A stretch of DNA of 64,000 nt from Pseudomonas sp. BSw22131 (GTDB lineage: Bacteria > Pseudomonadota > Gammaproteobacteria > Pseudomonadales > Pseudomonadaceae): assembly GCF_026810445.1 (NCBI RefSeq), contig NZ_CP113949.1:3782001-3846000 (forward strand), in the 5' to 3' direction. A program made the translations under genes and the position numbers. The notes beneath the pieces were generated by a model, which had not been told where the DNA came from, ran no database searches, and saw nothing but the letters and a program-made list of their open reading frames with translations. Below are positions 1 to 7,641 of this stretch, in pieces. Numbering within the stretch: the first letter of the stretch is position 1; each line of letters starts with the position of its first letter.

Positions 1-8
1 ACGTTGCC

Positions 9-800
9 ATGCCGGCGCTACGCTGGACGACGCTTGCCCTGCTTACGCTGGGCTACGTTGTTGCACTGATCTATGGGCAGTTGAGCCTGCCTGTTGTAGT
101 GACGCTGGGTCTGCTGATCATGGCCGGCATCTGCGTCAATCATTTTCGGCACTGGGCCGTTCTCGCCTTTGGCCACGCCCTGTTTATAGCAGTAGCAATC
201 GGCCTGGCGAGTCACTGGCTACCGGGCTTTCTCAACGCCCGCGCCATCGCGGCCGTGCGCATGAGCCCGGACGCAGCGCCGTTTTCGATGTTTCTCAATC
301 TGGATAAACCGCTGATAGGCTTTTGGGTCGTGCTCGCCTGTCCGTGGGTGTTTTACCGTGCCGCGACGGGCCGCTCACTGCTATCCACCGCAGTGGTGCT
401 GCTGATTACCACCGGTATATGCATGGCCACCGCAGTGGGGCTTGGCATGATCGCCTGGACACCCAAATGGCCTGAGCACGCTGGAATCTGGATATTCAAC
501 AATCTACTGCTTGTTACGCTGACGGAGGAGTTGTTGTTCCGGGGCTACATTCAGGGAGGCTTGAGCCGACTTTTTGAACGCGTCCCCGGCGGTGACGTAC
601 TGGCGATCGCTGTGGCGTCCGCATTATTCGGCCTGGCGCATTTCGGCGCAGGCTGGGAGTGGGTCGTGCTGGCTGGACTTGCCGGAGCTGGCTACGGAAT
701 CGCCTTCAAGCTCGGAGGTTTGACGGCTGCTGTATTGACACACTTCGGCCTGAATCTGGTGCACTTGACGCTGTTCACTTACCCCATGTTCAATCGATGA
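9..800 (+). CDS. CPBP family intramembrane metalloprotease
   Basis: The 263-residue protein is almost entirely hydrophobic, with about seven or eight membrane segments. It carries the signature of the CAAX-protease/bacteriocin-processing (CPBP, Abi) family: EELLFRGYIQG near residues 172-182 (the EExxxR motif), a second motif around LAHFGAGWEW near 212, and THFGLNLVHL near 243. In this family the glutamates and histidines bind a catalytic metal within the inner membrane. Physiological substrates of most bacterial members, including this one, are unknown. The ATG at 9 opens on a plausible cytoplasmic-to-membrane transition, but only eight bases of upstream sequence are visible, so an earlier start cannot be excluded. 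It lies 102 bp before the chemoreceptor gene, with no sign that the two are functionally linked. Confidence 0.85.
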   Translation: MPALRWTTLALLTLGYVVALIYGQLSLPVVVTLGLLIMAGICVNHFRHWAVLAFGHALFIAVAIGLASHWLPGFLNARAIAAVRMSPDAAPFSMFLNLDKPLIGFWVVLACPWVFYRAATGRSLLSTAVVLLITTGICMATAVGLGMIAWTPKWPEHAGIWIFNNLLLVTLTEELLFRGYIQGGLSRLFERVPGGDVLAIAVASALFGLAHFGAGWEWVVLAGLAGAGYGIAFKLGGLTAAVLTHFGLNLVHLTLFTYPMFNR

Positions 801-902
801 CGCTTGAGCCAGAGCCTGCGCTGACGGCTGCTCATCACAATAACCTCAATTTTTGTCAGGACACGCCGATACCCACTCAAAGCCTTCCCGGATAGATAGC
901 TC

Positions 903-2468
903 ATGCGCAACAACCAGCCCGTCACCCAACGCGACCGCACGTTTCCCGCCAACCAACGATTGATCTCTACCACCGATGTACGCGGCGTGATCACTTACTG
1001 CAATGATGCGTTTGTTGAGATCAGCGGCTTTTCCTACGAAGAGTTGCTGAAGGCGCCCCACAATACCGTGCGCCACCCTGACGTTCCGTCGGCAGTATTC
1101 GAGCACATGTGGGTCACGCTCAAGCAGGGCCAGCCTTGGATGGGCATCATCAAGAACCGTTGCAAGAACGGCGATCATTATTGGGTGAACGCCTACGTGA
1201 CGCCGGTCTTCGAAAAACAGCAGGTGGTGGGCTATGAATCGGTACGGATCAAACCCACGGCGGAACAGATCCGCCGCGCTGAAGCGCTCTACGCACGTAT
1301 CAACAGCGGCAAGCCGGCAGTGCCTGGGCATGACAAATGGCTACCGGTCGTAAAGAACTGGCTTCCGTTTATTCTCGTGAGCCAGTTGAGCTTTCTGATT
1401 GGGGCATTCCTGAACTCTCACTGGGGCTTTGCGCTCGCTGCTGTGCTGTCAGTGCCGCTGGGGCTGCTGGGCCTGAGCTGGCAACAACGCGGAATCAAGC
1501 GCTTGCTGCGTCTTGCCGAACAAACCACCTCTGACCCGCTGATCGCCCAGATGTACACCGACAGCCGAGGTCCGCAGGCACGTCTTGAGATGTCGATCCT
1601 CAGCCAGGAGGCGCGTTTGAAAACTTGCCTGACTCGCCTGCAGGACACGGCGGAACACCTCACCGATCAAGCCAGACAGTCCGACAGCCTCGCACATGCC
1701 AGCTCCACGGGGCTGGAGCGCCAGCGTGTGGAAACCGAACAGGTTGCCACCGCGATCAATCAAATGGCCGCGACCACTCAAGAGGTTGCCAGCCACGTGC
1801 AACGCACCGCTGATGCCACGCAGCAGGCCAACGCCCTCACCCGCCGAGGCCGTGACATCGCCAGCGAAACCCGTGAAGCCATTCAGCGGCTCTCTGCGTC
1901 CGTAGGCGAGACCGGACTGACCGTCACCCAGTTGGCCAAGGACAGCGACGAAATCGGCGGTGTGGTGGATGTCATCAAAGGCATTGCAGACCAGACCAAC
2001 CTGCTGGCACTCAACGCGGCCATCGAAGCCGCGCGTGCCGGGGAAATGGGCCGCGGTTTTGCAGTCGTTGCCGATGAAGTGCGCCAGTTGGCACAACGCA
2101 CCACGGCCTCAACTGTCCAGATCCACAGCCTGATCGCCAAGCTGCAACACACTGCCAACGCGGCCGTGCAGACCATGAGCATCGGACACCGCCAGGCCGA
2201 AGAAGGCGTTGAACGGGTGCTGGAAGCGGACAAGGCGCTCGTGGGCATCAGCGACGCCGTTGCGAACATCACTGAAATGACAACCCAGATCGCTGCAGCG
2301 ACCGAGGAGCAAAGCTCGGTGGCCGAAGAAGTCAGCCGCAACATCACTACCATTGCCCAACTGTCCGATCAGACATCCGAGGAAGCTCGCCGCTCCGCCA
2401 CACTCAGCGCCGAACTGGCCGCAACCGCCAACACCCAATACTCGTTGGTAGAACGGTTTAATCGATAG
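903..2468 (+). CDS. aer: Aer-like PAS-domain methyl-accepting chemotaxis protein
   Basis: The 521-residue protein has the architecture of the aerotaxis receptor Aer. An N-terminal PAS domain (about 20-110, [15 protein letters not shown] through [11 protein letters not shown]) would bind FAD and sense redox state. A hydrophobic anchor follows at about 150-195. The cytoplasmic signalling hairpin has the highly conserved tip [20 protein letters not shown] at about 362-381, flanked by coiled coils. There is no periplasmic ligand domain, as expected for a receptor that monitors electron transport rather than an external ligand. Output would go through CheW and CheA to the flagella. In P. aeruginosa, from memory, aer also lies close to the cbb3 oxidase genes, which occur here 12 kb downstream beyond an accessory island. 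A strong terminator follows. Confidence 0.87.
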   Translation: MRNNQPVTQRDRTFPANQRLISTTDVRGVITYCNDAFVEISGFSYEELLKAPHNTVRHPDVPSAVFEHMWVTLKQGQPWMGIIKNRCKNGDHYWVNAYVTPVFEKQQVVGYESVRIKPTAEQIRRAEALYARINSGKPAVPGHDKWLPVVKNWLPFILVSQLSFLIGAFLNSHWGFALAAVLSVPLGLLGLSWQQRGIKRLLRLAEQTTSDPLIAQMYTDSRGPQARLEMSILSQEARLKTCLTRLQDTAEHLTDQARQSDSLAHASSTGLERQRVETEQVATAINQMAATTQEVASHVQRTADATQQANALTRRGRDIASETREAIQRLSASVGETGLTVTQLAKDSDEIGGVVDVIKGIADQTNLLALNAAIEAARAGEMGRGFAVVADEVRQLAQRTTASTVQIHSLIAKLQHTANAAVQTMSIGHRQAEEGVERVLEADKALVGISDAVANITEMTTQIAAATEEQSSVAEEVSRNITTIAQLSDQTSEEARRSATLSAELAATANTQYSLVERFNR

Positions 2469-2485
2469 GCCTCAACGCAGAAACC

Positions 2486-2523
2486 AAAAGCCCCGGCATC
2501 TGATTGTGCCGGGGCTTTTTTTT
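2486..2523 (+). terminator. Rho-independent terminator after aer
   Basis: A perfect stem GCCCCGGCA/TGCCGGGGC with an 8-base loop is followed by eight T residues. It ends the aer transcript. Beyond it the sequence becomes AT-richer, and a possible weak promoter (TTGACA at 2614, TATTAT at 2635, 15-base spacer) precedes the next gene. Confidence 0.92.
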
Positions 2524-2763
2524 GCCTGCTTTAAATGAAGGAATTAGTGCTTGCGTAGCTGGTAACGATGCTGGTGCTTAGAGCTTTTTTTGTTCGATCA
2601 GTGAAATGTAGGGTTGACACCCCAGCCGCATTCCTATTATTTGAAATACAGATTAGATACATAGTTACCGCGCAGAGACGGTACTTGTCTGATCTTCATT
2701 ATTAATGGCTTTGGTACGCATGGCACTGTGAGTGAGGCTTGTGTGTGCCAATGAGGAAAACTC

Positions 2764-3429
2764 ATGAATACAGCTAAAACATCATATCCATTACCCTTGG
2801 TTTTTGTTCCAAGCTCCGACCCAGAGGATGGGTTACTGCAGACTGTCGATCTTTCACAGCCAATACTGGTTAATGTCGAAGTCTGGAAAGCAGCGGAGCC
2901 ACATTATTATGCCCAGCTTGTCTTGGATGATCAGCTGATTGGAGATGCAAGGACTATCACAGAAAGCGACGCACCCGGCGACACAATGACTTTCGAGCTG
3001 CCTGAAAAGCTGCTTGAATCTAACGGCATTTATAAGCTGGCGTTCCGAGCATCAAGTCCCTTTAGTGAACAGCATGTTGTCTCCGAATCTATCGAACTGA
3101 AAGTCGACCGTACCCCACCAGGCGCAGCGATGCTAGCCCCTATTATTTTCCCCAACGTCACACTAGGAGAAGACTTGATTGGCAAGATCGCGGGTTACTC
3201 AGATATGCAAATCGGAGACTCTATACGGACACTATGCAATGGCGTGATGGGTCCTGGTCATACTGTGACAATGGAGGAGACCCTCGAAAAACCCATTTCC
3301 ATTGTTTTCAGTCGAGCTTATCTGGAGGGCTTGGCAAGTGAAAGTGTACTGATCGAATACTTTGTCACAGACAGGGCCGGTAATGTTTCAGTCATGTCGA
3401 TGCCGGTGGTTTTGACGATGAATGTCTGA
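2764..3429 (+). CDS. Two-module Ig-like repeat protein of unknown function
   Basis: This 221-residue protein consists of two beta-rich modules of about 110 residues (roughly 10-115 and 116-221). The same module type recurs in the genes at 4207, 7642 and 9570 and in the decayed copy at 3461. The second module ends with IEYFVTDRAGNVSV, closely matching YYTVTDRAGNES in the 7642 product. Each module contains a GDxI(x)2-4 strand segment (IGDSIRTL here) and ends in a V-x-V-type strand, suggesting an immunoglobulin-like fold. No signal peptide, lipobox or membrane segment is visible. The ATG at 2764 follows a good ribosome site (GAGGA at 2753-2757). The gene has lower GC than the core genes. I do not recognise a characterised homologue; the fold is inferred from pattern only. 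Confidence 0.72.
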   Translation: MNTAKTSYPLPLVFVPSSDPEDGLLQTVDLSQPILVNVEVWKAAEPHYYAQLVLDDQLIGDARTITESDAPGDTMTFELPEKLLESNGIYKLAFRASSPFSEQHVVSESIELKVDRTPPGAAMLAPIIFPNVTLGEDLIGKIAGYSDMQIGDSIRTLCNGVMGPGHTVTMEETLEKPISIVFSRAYLEGLASESVLIEYFVTDRAGNVSVMSMPVVLTMNV

Positions 3430-3460
3430 CTATTCGATATCTGACTGAGCATGACCTTCT

Positions 3461-3785
3461 AAAGATTGCCAGGATTTGGCGATTCCGTTTCCGGGCAGAC
3501 TCACGCGGCTTGCGACCGTCAACGTGGATTCAAGAACTTGATGCGTCATGCCCGGATACGCTGCGGTGACGCCGTAGATACCATTCATACGAATTTCCCC
3601 AGAGTACAGGGAGCTAAAAAACAATCCACAAGGATGATATCAACCAAGCCATAACGATACCTTTTGCATGGACTTTTCTCGAAAGCGAGGACGCCAGGAC
3701 TGTGGAAATCGAGTACGGCGTCACAGATCGAGCAGGTAAAACGTCGACTAAATCGCTACTTGCAAGGCTGATTCTGAATGTGTGA
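3461..3785 (+). pseudogene. Decayed Ig-like module of the same family
   Basis: Reading across three frames recovers a broken copy of the module. The stretch from about 3470 to 3574 gives ...ATVNVDSRT, a stop, then MPGYAAVTP and another stop. A frame change then gives VDTIHTNFPRVQGAKK (3573-3620), and another gives DDINQAITIPFAWTFLE, IEYGVTDRAGKTSTKS and ILNV-stop (3633-3785). The order of these pieces follows the intact modules exactly: PGYTGIAWGDQIRSFWG and YYTVTDRAGNES in the 7642 product, IGDSIRTL and IEYFVTDRAGN in the 2764 product. At least two frameshifts and two in-frame stops separate it from a functional gene. It lies 30 bp downstream of its intact relative and probably records an old duplication or a displaced 3' segment. 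Confidence 0.75.
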
Positions 3786-4206
3786 CACGAAAAGCACCCT
3801 ATCCATTTGGACTTACCTTATAAATTATGACACCCGTTTGACCACCATAGAAAATAAAATTAAAAATATATCAATGATTTTATGAGCCCGATCTCGCAAT
3901 AGCCAATCTGACGCCTCACAGCATCTTGGGAATCGTCTGTAATACCCGTCTGACATATTGGACCTTTTGTAAAGATGGCGCTTCCAGCAATGCCCGTAAT
4001 CATTGGCCCAATCTGAAATTCCAGACACACAGCGGTTTTGAATAATGAGTAGTGTTTTCAACCGATATCGCGTCAAGCTGTGCAAATTCGAAAGTTGACA
4101 TCAAGAAATTTCGAACTGAACATAGGTCTCGCAAACACTTCTCCTACAGCCAAAACCGAGAAATCCGAGCGCTTCGAACATGCCTAACAAAACTCAGGGA
4201 GCACCT
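3786..4206. other. Non-coding AT-rich gap
   Basis: I see no convincing gene in these 420 bases. An open frame on the minus strand (3825-4085) has no ribosome site and no recognisable motif. The right end holds TTGACA at 4096 with no good -10 at the usual distance, and the AGGGAG ribosome site of the next gene at about 4196-4201. Confidence 0.5.
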
Positions 4207-4833
4207 ATGGGAAATGATGACAAAAACAAAAATTCAGATACCTGGCACTATATCGACGCACGTAACATAGCCACTTGTGACAGTGAAGCGTCAGCGCAGC
4301 CAACTGCCCTGTTATTGCCTGTTCAAGAGACCCCCATGCAACCGGGATCAATAGAACTCCCGGAAGATAGCGAGTCAGTTGATATTTACAAGGAAGTACT
4401 CAAACGCGCCCCCGGTTTCCCATGGGCAACCGAAGGCCCTAGAGACCGAAAGCCTGCAATTTTCCTGGCACCCTACTTGACCGGGCTGGATAGCGACATA
4501 GTGACGCCTGAGCAAATCGTCGAAGGCGTGTATATCAACATTCCGCGGTCGAGGAATTTATGGAGAGGCGACCTGATAAAAACGGTCTGGGGCTACAACA
4601 CTTTTTATACGACGCTAGACGCGAATCCTCATCGTGATGCGCCAAGACTGATCCAATACATGAACAGCGAACAATTAACCAATTATCAAAGTGGCGTAGT
4701 TCACGTCCATTACGAGGTTGTGCGTCGTTCAAGACTGGTGGGGATTTCCGAGCGACTTATTATCACGCTGGGAGGTAAAGGCAGGCCTCGGAATCCAAGG
4801 CGCCGCAGATCAGTAGGACGAAAAGGCTTTTAG
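4207..4833 (+). CDS. Single Ig-like module protein with basic C-terminal tail
   Basis: The start is placed at the ATG at 4207 because AGGGAG lies six bases upstream; the earlier in-frame ATG at 4180 has no ribosome site. The resulting 208-residue protein has a polar, low-complexity N-terminal half rich in S, P and E (to about residue 60). One Ig-like module follows at about 85-190: it contains WRGDLIKTVWGYNTFYTTL and VVHVHYEVVRRSRLVGISE, echoing the GDxIxxxWxG and Y-x-V strands of the neighbouring repeat proteins. It ends in a strongly basic tail (RPRNPRRRRSVGRKGF). Nothing indicates export. The function is unknown; the basic tail could bind nucleic acid or an acidic partner, but that is speculation. 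A convergent terminator separates it from the autotransporter. Confidence 0.68.
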   Translation: MGNDDKNKNSDTWHYIDARNIATCDSEASAQPTALLLPVQETPMQPGSIELPEDSESVDIYKEVLKRAPGFPWATEGPRDRKPAIFLAPYLTGLDSDIVTPEQIVEGVYINIPRSRNLWRGDLIKTVWGYNTFYTTLDANPHRDAPRLIQYMNSEQLTNYQSGVVHVHYEVVRRSRLVGISERLIITLGGKGRPRNPRRRRSVGRKGF

Positions 4834-4834
4834 A

Positions 4835-4868
4835 CAAAAAATCCCAGCCACATGACGTGGCTGGGATT
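4835..4868 (-). terminator. Terminator between convergent genes
   Basis: A 12-bp perfect stem AATCCCAGCCAC/GTGGCTGGGATT with loop ATGAC has an A run on its left (T run on the minus strand). It is therefore best suited to end the minus-strand autotransporter transcript, and it also lies directly after the plus-strand gene. Confidence 0.85.
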
Positions 4869-4889
4869 CATCAGCGCTCGATAGAGGTT

Positions 4890-7163
4890 TTAGAAGGCTA
4901 GCGTCAGACCGACGTTAGCGCCCCAGGGTTGCTCGACATGTTCGCCTTTCATGTAATCAAGGTCGGCGTGCAGTTGAATTCGCTTGGAAAGCGATACGGC
5001 AATCCCGCCGCCAAGTTCTACGCGAGAACCGGACAGGTTGTTATCGAACCGGGTTTCATTGACTTTCACATCATTGTTGCGAGCAAACTCATGCGCCAAG
5101 GCAACACGAACGTACGGCTGAACAACGCTGCCATCCTCAAGCGTAAAGTTACGACCCGCAGTAGTCCCGACTTTGCCCAGCAGAGACTTCGCGCCACTGT
5201 TGCTAGCCTTCAAACCATTATCCAGCCGGTAGCTGTCCCCGCCGACCAGCACGCCGGACAGCTGAGTGTACGGTTCGACGAAGTAGTCATCCGCCAGTTT
5301 GATGTGCTTGCCAACCTCCACCGAACCACCCACGCCGGTGTTGTCGTAGCGACCTTTGGTTTTGCTGCCGTCACTCATCGCAACCTTCGCTTCATTGCGA
5401 AATTTGTTGAGTTTGAGCACGCCGTCGACGTAGTAACCGTCGTCGGACAACCACGTGCCGTAACCCCCGAAGTAGTAACTGTTCACCTGGCCGGTTGTGC
5501 CACGGCTCAAATCCAGATCAGATTTGCTGTAACCGCCCATCACACCCAACACCAGACTGCCGTTGCCGACCGAAATCGGCGCATCGGCACCCAACGACAA
5601 CCCTTGCTGCTTCTGCTGGTAATCGACCCCTGTGCCCGTATTGGCATTGAAACGATTGCCATAGGCTCTGATCCAGCCACTCCCCTGCTCCTGCCCACGG
5701 ACCTCACCCATGCGGCTGCGCAACGTCGTCAACTCACTGTTCCAGATCGCAGGCGCCGCGTTGAACAACGCCAACGCGCTTTGCGTCGACGGACTGATGG
5801 TCTTGCCCTCACCCACGATGAACCAGTCGTTTTCCTGCTTCTCGAGCAAGTAGGAATAAGCGCCGAGGTCGACACGATTGCCGATCAAGCCGAATTGAGC
5901 ATCACCGCCTTCGGTGTGGACGATTCGTAGCGGTTCAAACTCAGCGGGTACCGCTTCAACGCCAGTGTTCTGCACATTCAACAGGTGCTGTCCTGTGGCT
6001 TGCCCGTCTACCTGAAGCAGGTCGCCTTGAGCATTGTCCAGGTTGATGCGCATGTCGAAGGTGCCGTTGCCAGCGAGTTCATTCAGCGAGAGGGTGTGAA
6101 AGGCGTTGCCGGAAAAGCTGACTCGACCTCTTTCCAAGGTCAGTTTCTTCACATCACTGTCACCGATCAGTTGCCAATGGGCGCCAGTGGATACCGCCAT
6201 GTCATTCCCATTGGAGACGTTACCGGTCAACAGAGTGTTGTTTCCCAATTCTAAATCCAGCTTGCTACCGCCATCGGCGATTAGATTACCCATAAGCCGG
6301 CTGCCGTCGACGGCGAGATCCAGTTCACTTTCACCAGAGACCTCCACCAGGTTTCCATTCCCGGACAACAATGAAGCATTGTTTTTAACGGTAATGGCCG
6401 CAATTGCTCCTTTGCTTGATACACCAAGGACCTTGATGGACGGGCCGTTGATCCCTTGAACAATTGAGTCGTCAATATCGACGAAAGTGGGCAAATTATG
6501 CTGGGGTCCGCCGCCAGGCAAAGCACCCACTGGCCGAATTCTGAGGCCGATATCTTCACCTGTGATCAAGCTTTTCTCTTTAATCGTTATCCTTGAGGTA
6601 TTTGTGTCAACCCCCATAGCTTCACCGACAGCACCACGCGATGCTGTGACATTGCTACCACTCAAAGACAGCAGGCCCTTGGCCGAAAACAGACCGGTTC
6701 CAACCCCCGAAATGAGACTATCGGAAATGATAACTTCGGACCCTACCGAGACAGCCCCGGGGCTTCCCGCCTCCAGTCTTAGACCTGTGCTACGCGAACT
6801 GCTAATTCGAGTTTTGTTTGCGATGAGCTTGCCACCGGTCAAAGTCAATGCAGGAGAAGAATAGATGGAATTATTTCGCGCATCGTCCACAACTGCCTCA
6901 CTCAGGTAAACAGTTGCAAAATTCCCCGCAACACCACTCACTTCAGCACCTTCGACGTTCAAAATCGAGTGAGGTAGCAAGCGATACAACATCCAAGTCG
7001 ACTCATTTACATTCAGCGTTTCACCGGAAGCAACATGTACATACTCAAGACTTGTGGTACGCGTCGGTTCTTCTCCCATTGCATATTCAATTGAAAAAAA
7101 ACCGCCCATTATGCCGATAACGGTCACTTTCGTCATACGTCTTAAATCACAGTACCCACTCAT
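4890..7163 (-). CDS. Pertactin-type autotransporter with outer-membrane beta-barrel
   Basis: This is a type V secretion (autotransporter) protein. The start is placed at 7163 (757 residues), where AGGG lies seven bases upstream. The reading frame is open 16 codons further to 7211, and an ATG at 7136 would begin directly on the signal-like segment MTKVTVIGIMGGFFSIEYAMG. The passenger (to about residue 475) is a beta-helix of short repeats rich in G, S, T, N and V, as in pertactin and AidA-like adhesins. The last 265 residues form a 12-strand beta-barrel beginning near GSGWIRAYG and ending in the canonical aromatic C-terminus VGLTLAF recognised by the BAM complex. The signal sequence is weak, and no catalytic triad is evident in the passenger, so adhesion is more likely than proteolysis. 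It sits inside the Ig-like module island in opposite orientation. Confidence 0.88.
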   Translation of the reverse strand: MSGYCDLRRMTKVTVIGIMGGFFSIEYAMGEEPTRTTSLEYVHVASGETLNVNESTWMLYRLLPHSILNVEGAEVSGVAGNFATVYLSEAVVDDARNNSIYSSPALTLTGGKLIANKTRISSSRSTGLRLEAGSPGAVSVGSEVIISDSLISGVGTGLFSAKGLLSLSGSNVTASRGAVGEAMGVDTNTSRITIKEKSLITGEDIGLRIRPVGALPGGGPQHNLPTFVDIDDSIVQGINGPSIKVLGVSSKGAIAAITVKNNASLLSGNGNLVEVSGESELDLAVDGSRLMGNLIADGGSKLDLELGNNTLLTGNVSNGNDMAVSTGAHWQLIGDSDVKKLTLERGRVSFSGNAFHTLSLNELAGNGTFDMRINLDNAQGDLLQVDGQATGQHLLNVQNTGVEAVPAEFEPLRIVHTEGGDAQFGLIGNRVDLGAYSYLLEKQENDWFIVGEGKTISPSTQSALALFNAAPAIWNSELTTLRSRMGEVRGQEQGSGWIRAYGNRFNANTGTGVDYQQKQQGLSLGADAPISVGNGSLVLGVMGGYSKSDLDLSRGTTGQVNSYYFGGYGTWLSDDGYYVDGVLKLNKFRNEAKVAMSDGSKTKGRYDNTGVGGSVEVGKHIKLADDYFVEPYTQLSGVLVGGDSYRLDNGLKASNSGAKSLLGKVGTTAGRNFTLEDGSVVQPYVRVALAHEFARNNDVKVNETRFDNNLSGSRVELGGGIAVSLSKRIQLHADLDYMKGEHVEQPWGANVGLTLAF

Positions 7164-7261
7164 TCCATTACCCTGATGACATTCAAATGAATGATCAGTG
7201 TGGACTGGCATTTTGGGTTAACGAGTACTTTCCACGGCATAAGCTATCGGCCACTTCCTAA

Positions 7262-7584
7262 ATTTACGTCGTACTCATCCTACATGACAGACACTGGAAA
7301 GCGCCCGAACAAATCGAATCCAGCCTCAATGCTCTGACAACTCAGATCACCGCCATACCAGATTTGATCCTCCGCAAAAACCGAGAACTTTTTAAAAGCC
7401 AAGTTGGAAAATCCTCGCTGACAACACTTTCATTAATAATTATTTAACACCAGGCATTGACACAACCCTAATACTGATATTACTTGAAAAAGCGATCAGA
7501 AAAGCGATTGATGAGAATCAACAATATCTGATCGATGAAATGAAACTTAAGGCACGCCATCACCGGGCGTCACAAAAAACTTAA
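7262..7584 (+). pseudogene. Frameshifted remnant of an unknown gene
   Basis: Two adjoining frames both read as plausible protein. The first (7262-7447) gives RHWKAPEQIESSLNALTTQ and PDLILRKNRELFKSQVG. The second, open from 7396 to the stop at 7582-7584, gives ILADNTFINNYLTPGIDTT and EKAIRKAIDENQQYLIDEM. One frame change around 7396-7420 would join them into a helical, charged polypeptide of about 105 residues. No start codon or ribosome site is present at the left end, so the 5' part is missing as well. I do not recognise the family. The remnant occupies the gap between the autotransporter and the next Ig-like gene. Confidence 0.5.
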
Positions 7585-7641
7585 TAAAAGCGACCACTTT
7601 TCAGGCCGAAGTTCTCGGCTGCTTAAATATGGAGAAAGGCT

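Noticed and set aside
3825..4085. An 86-codon minus-strand frame in the AT-rich gap
   Set aside because: There is no ribosome site and no family resemblance. The composition differs from both neighbours, but the evidence is too weak to call a gene or pseudogene.
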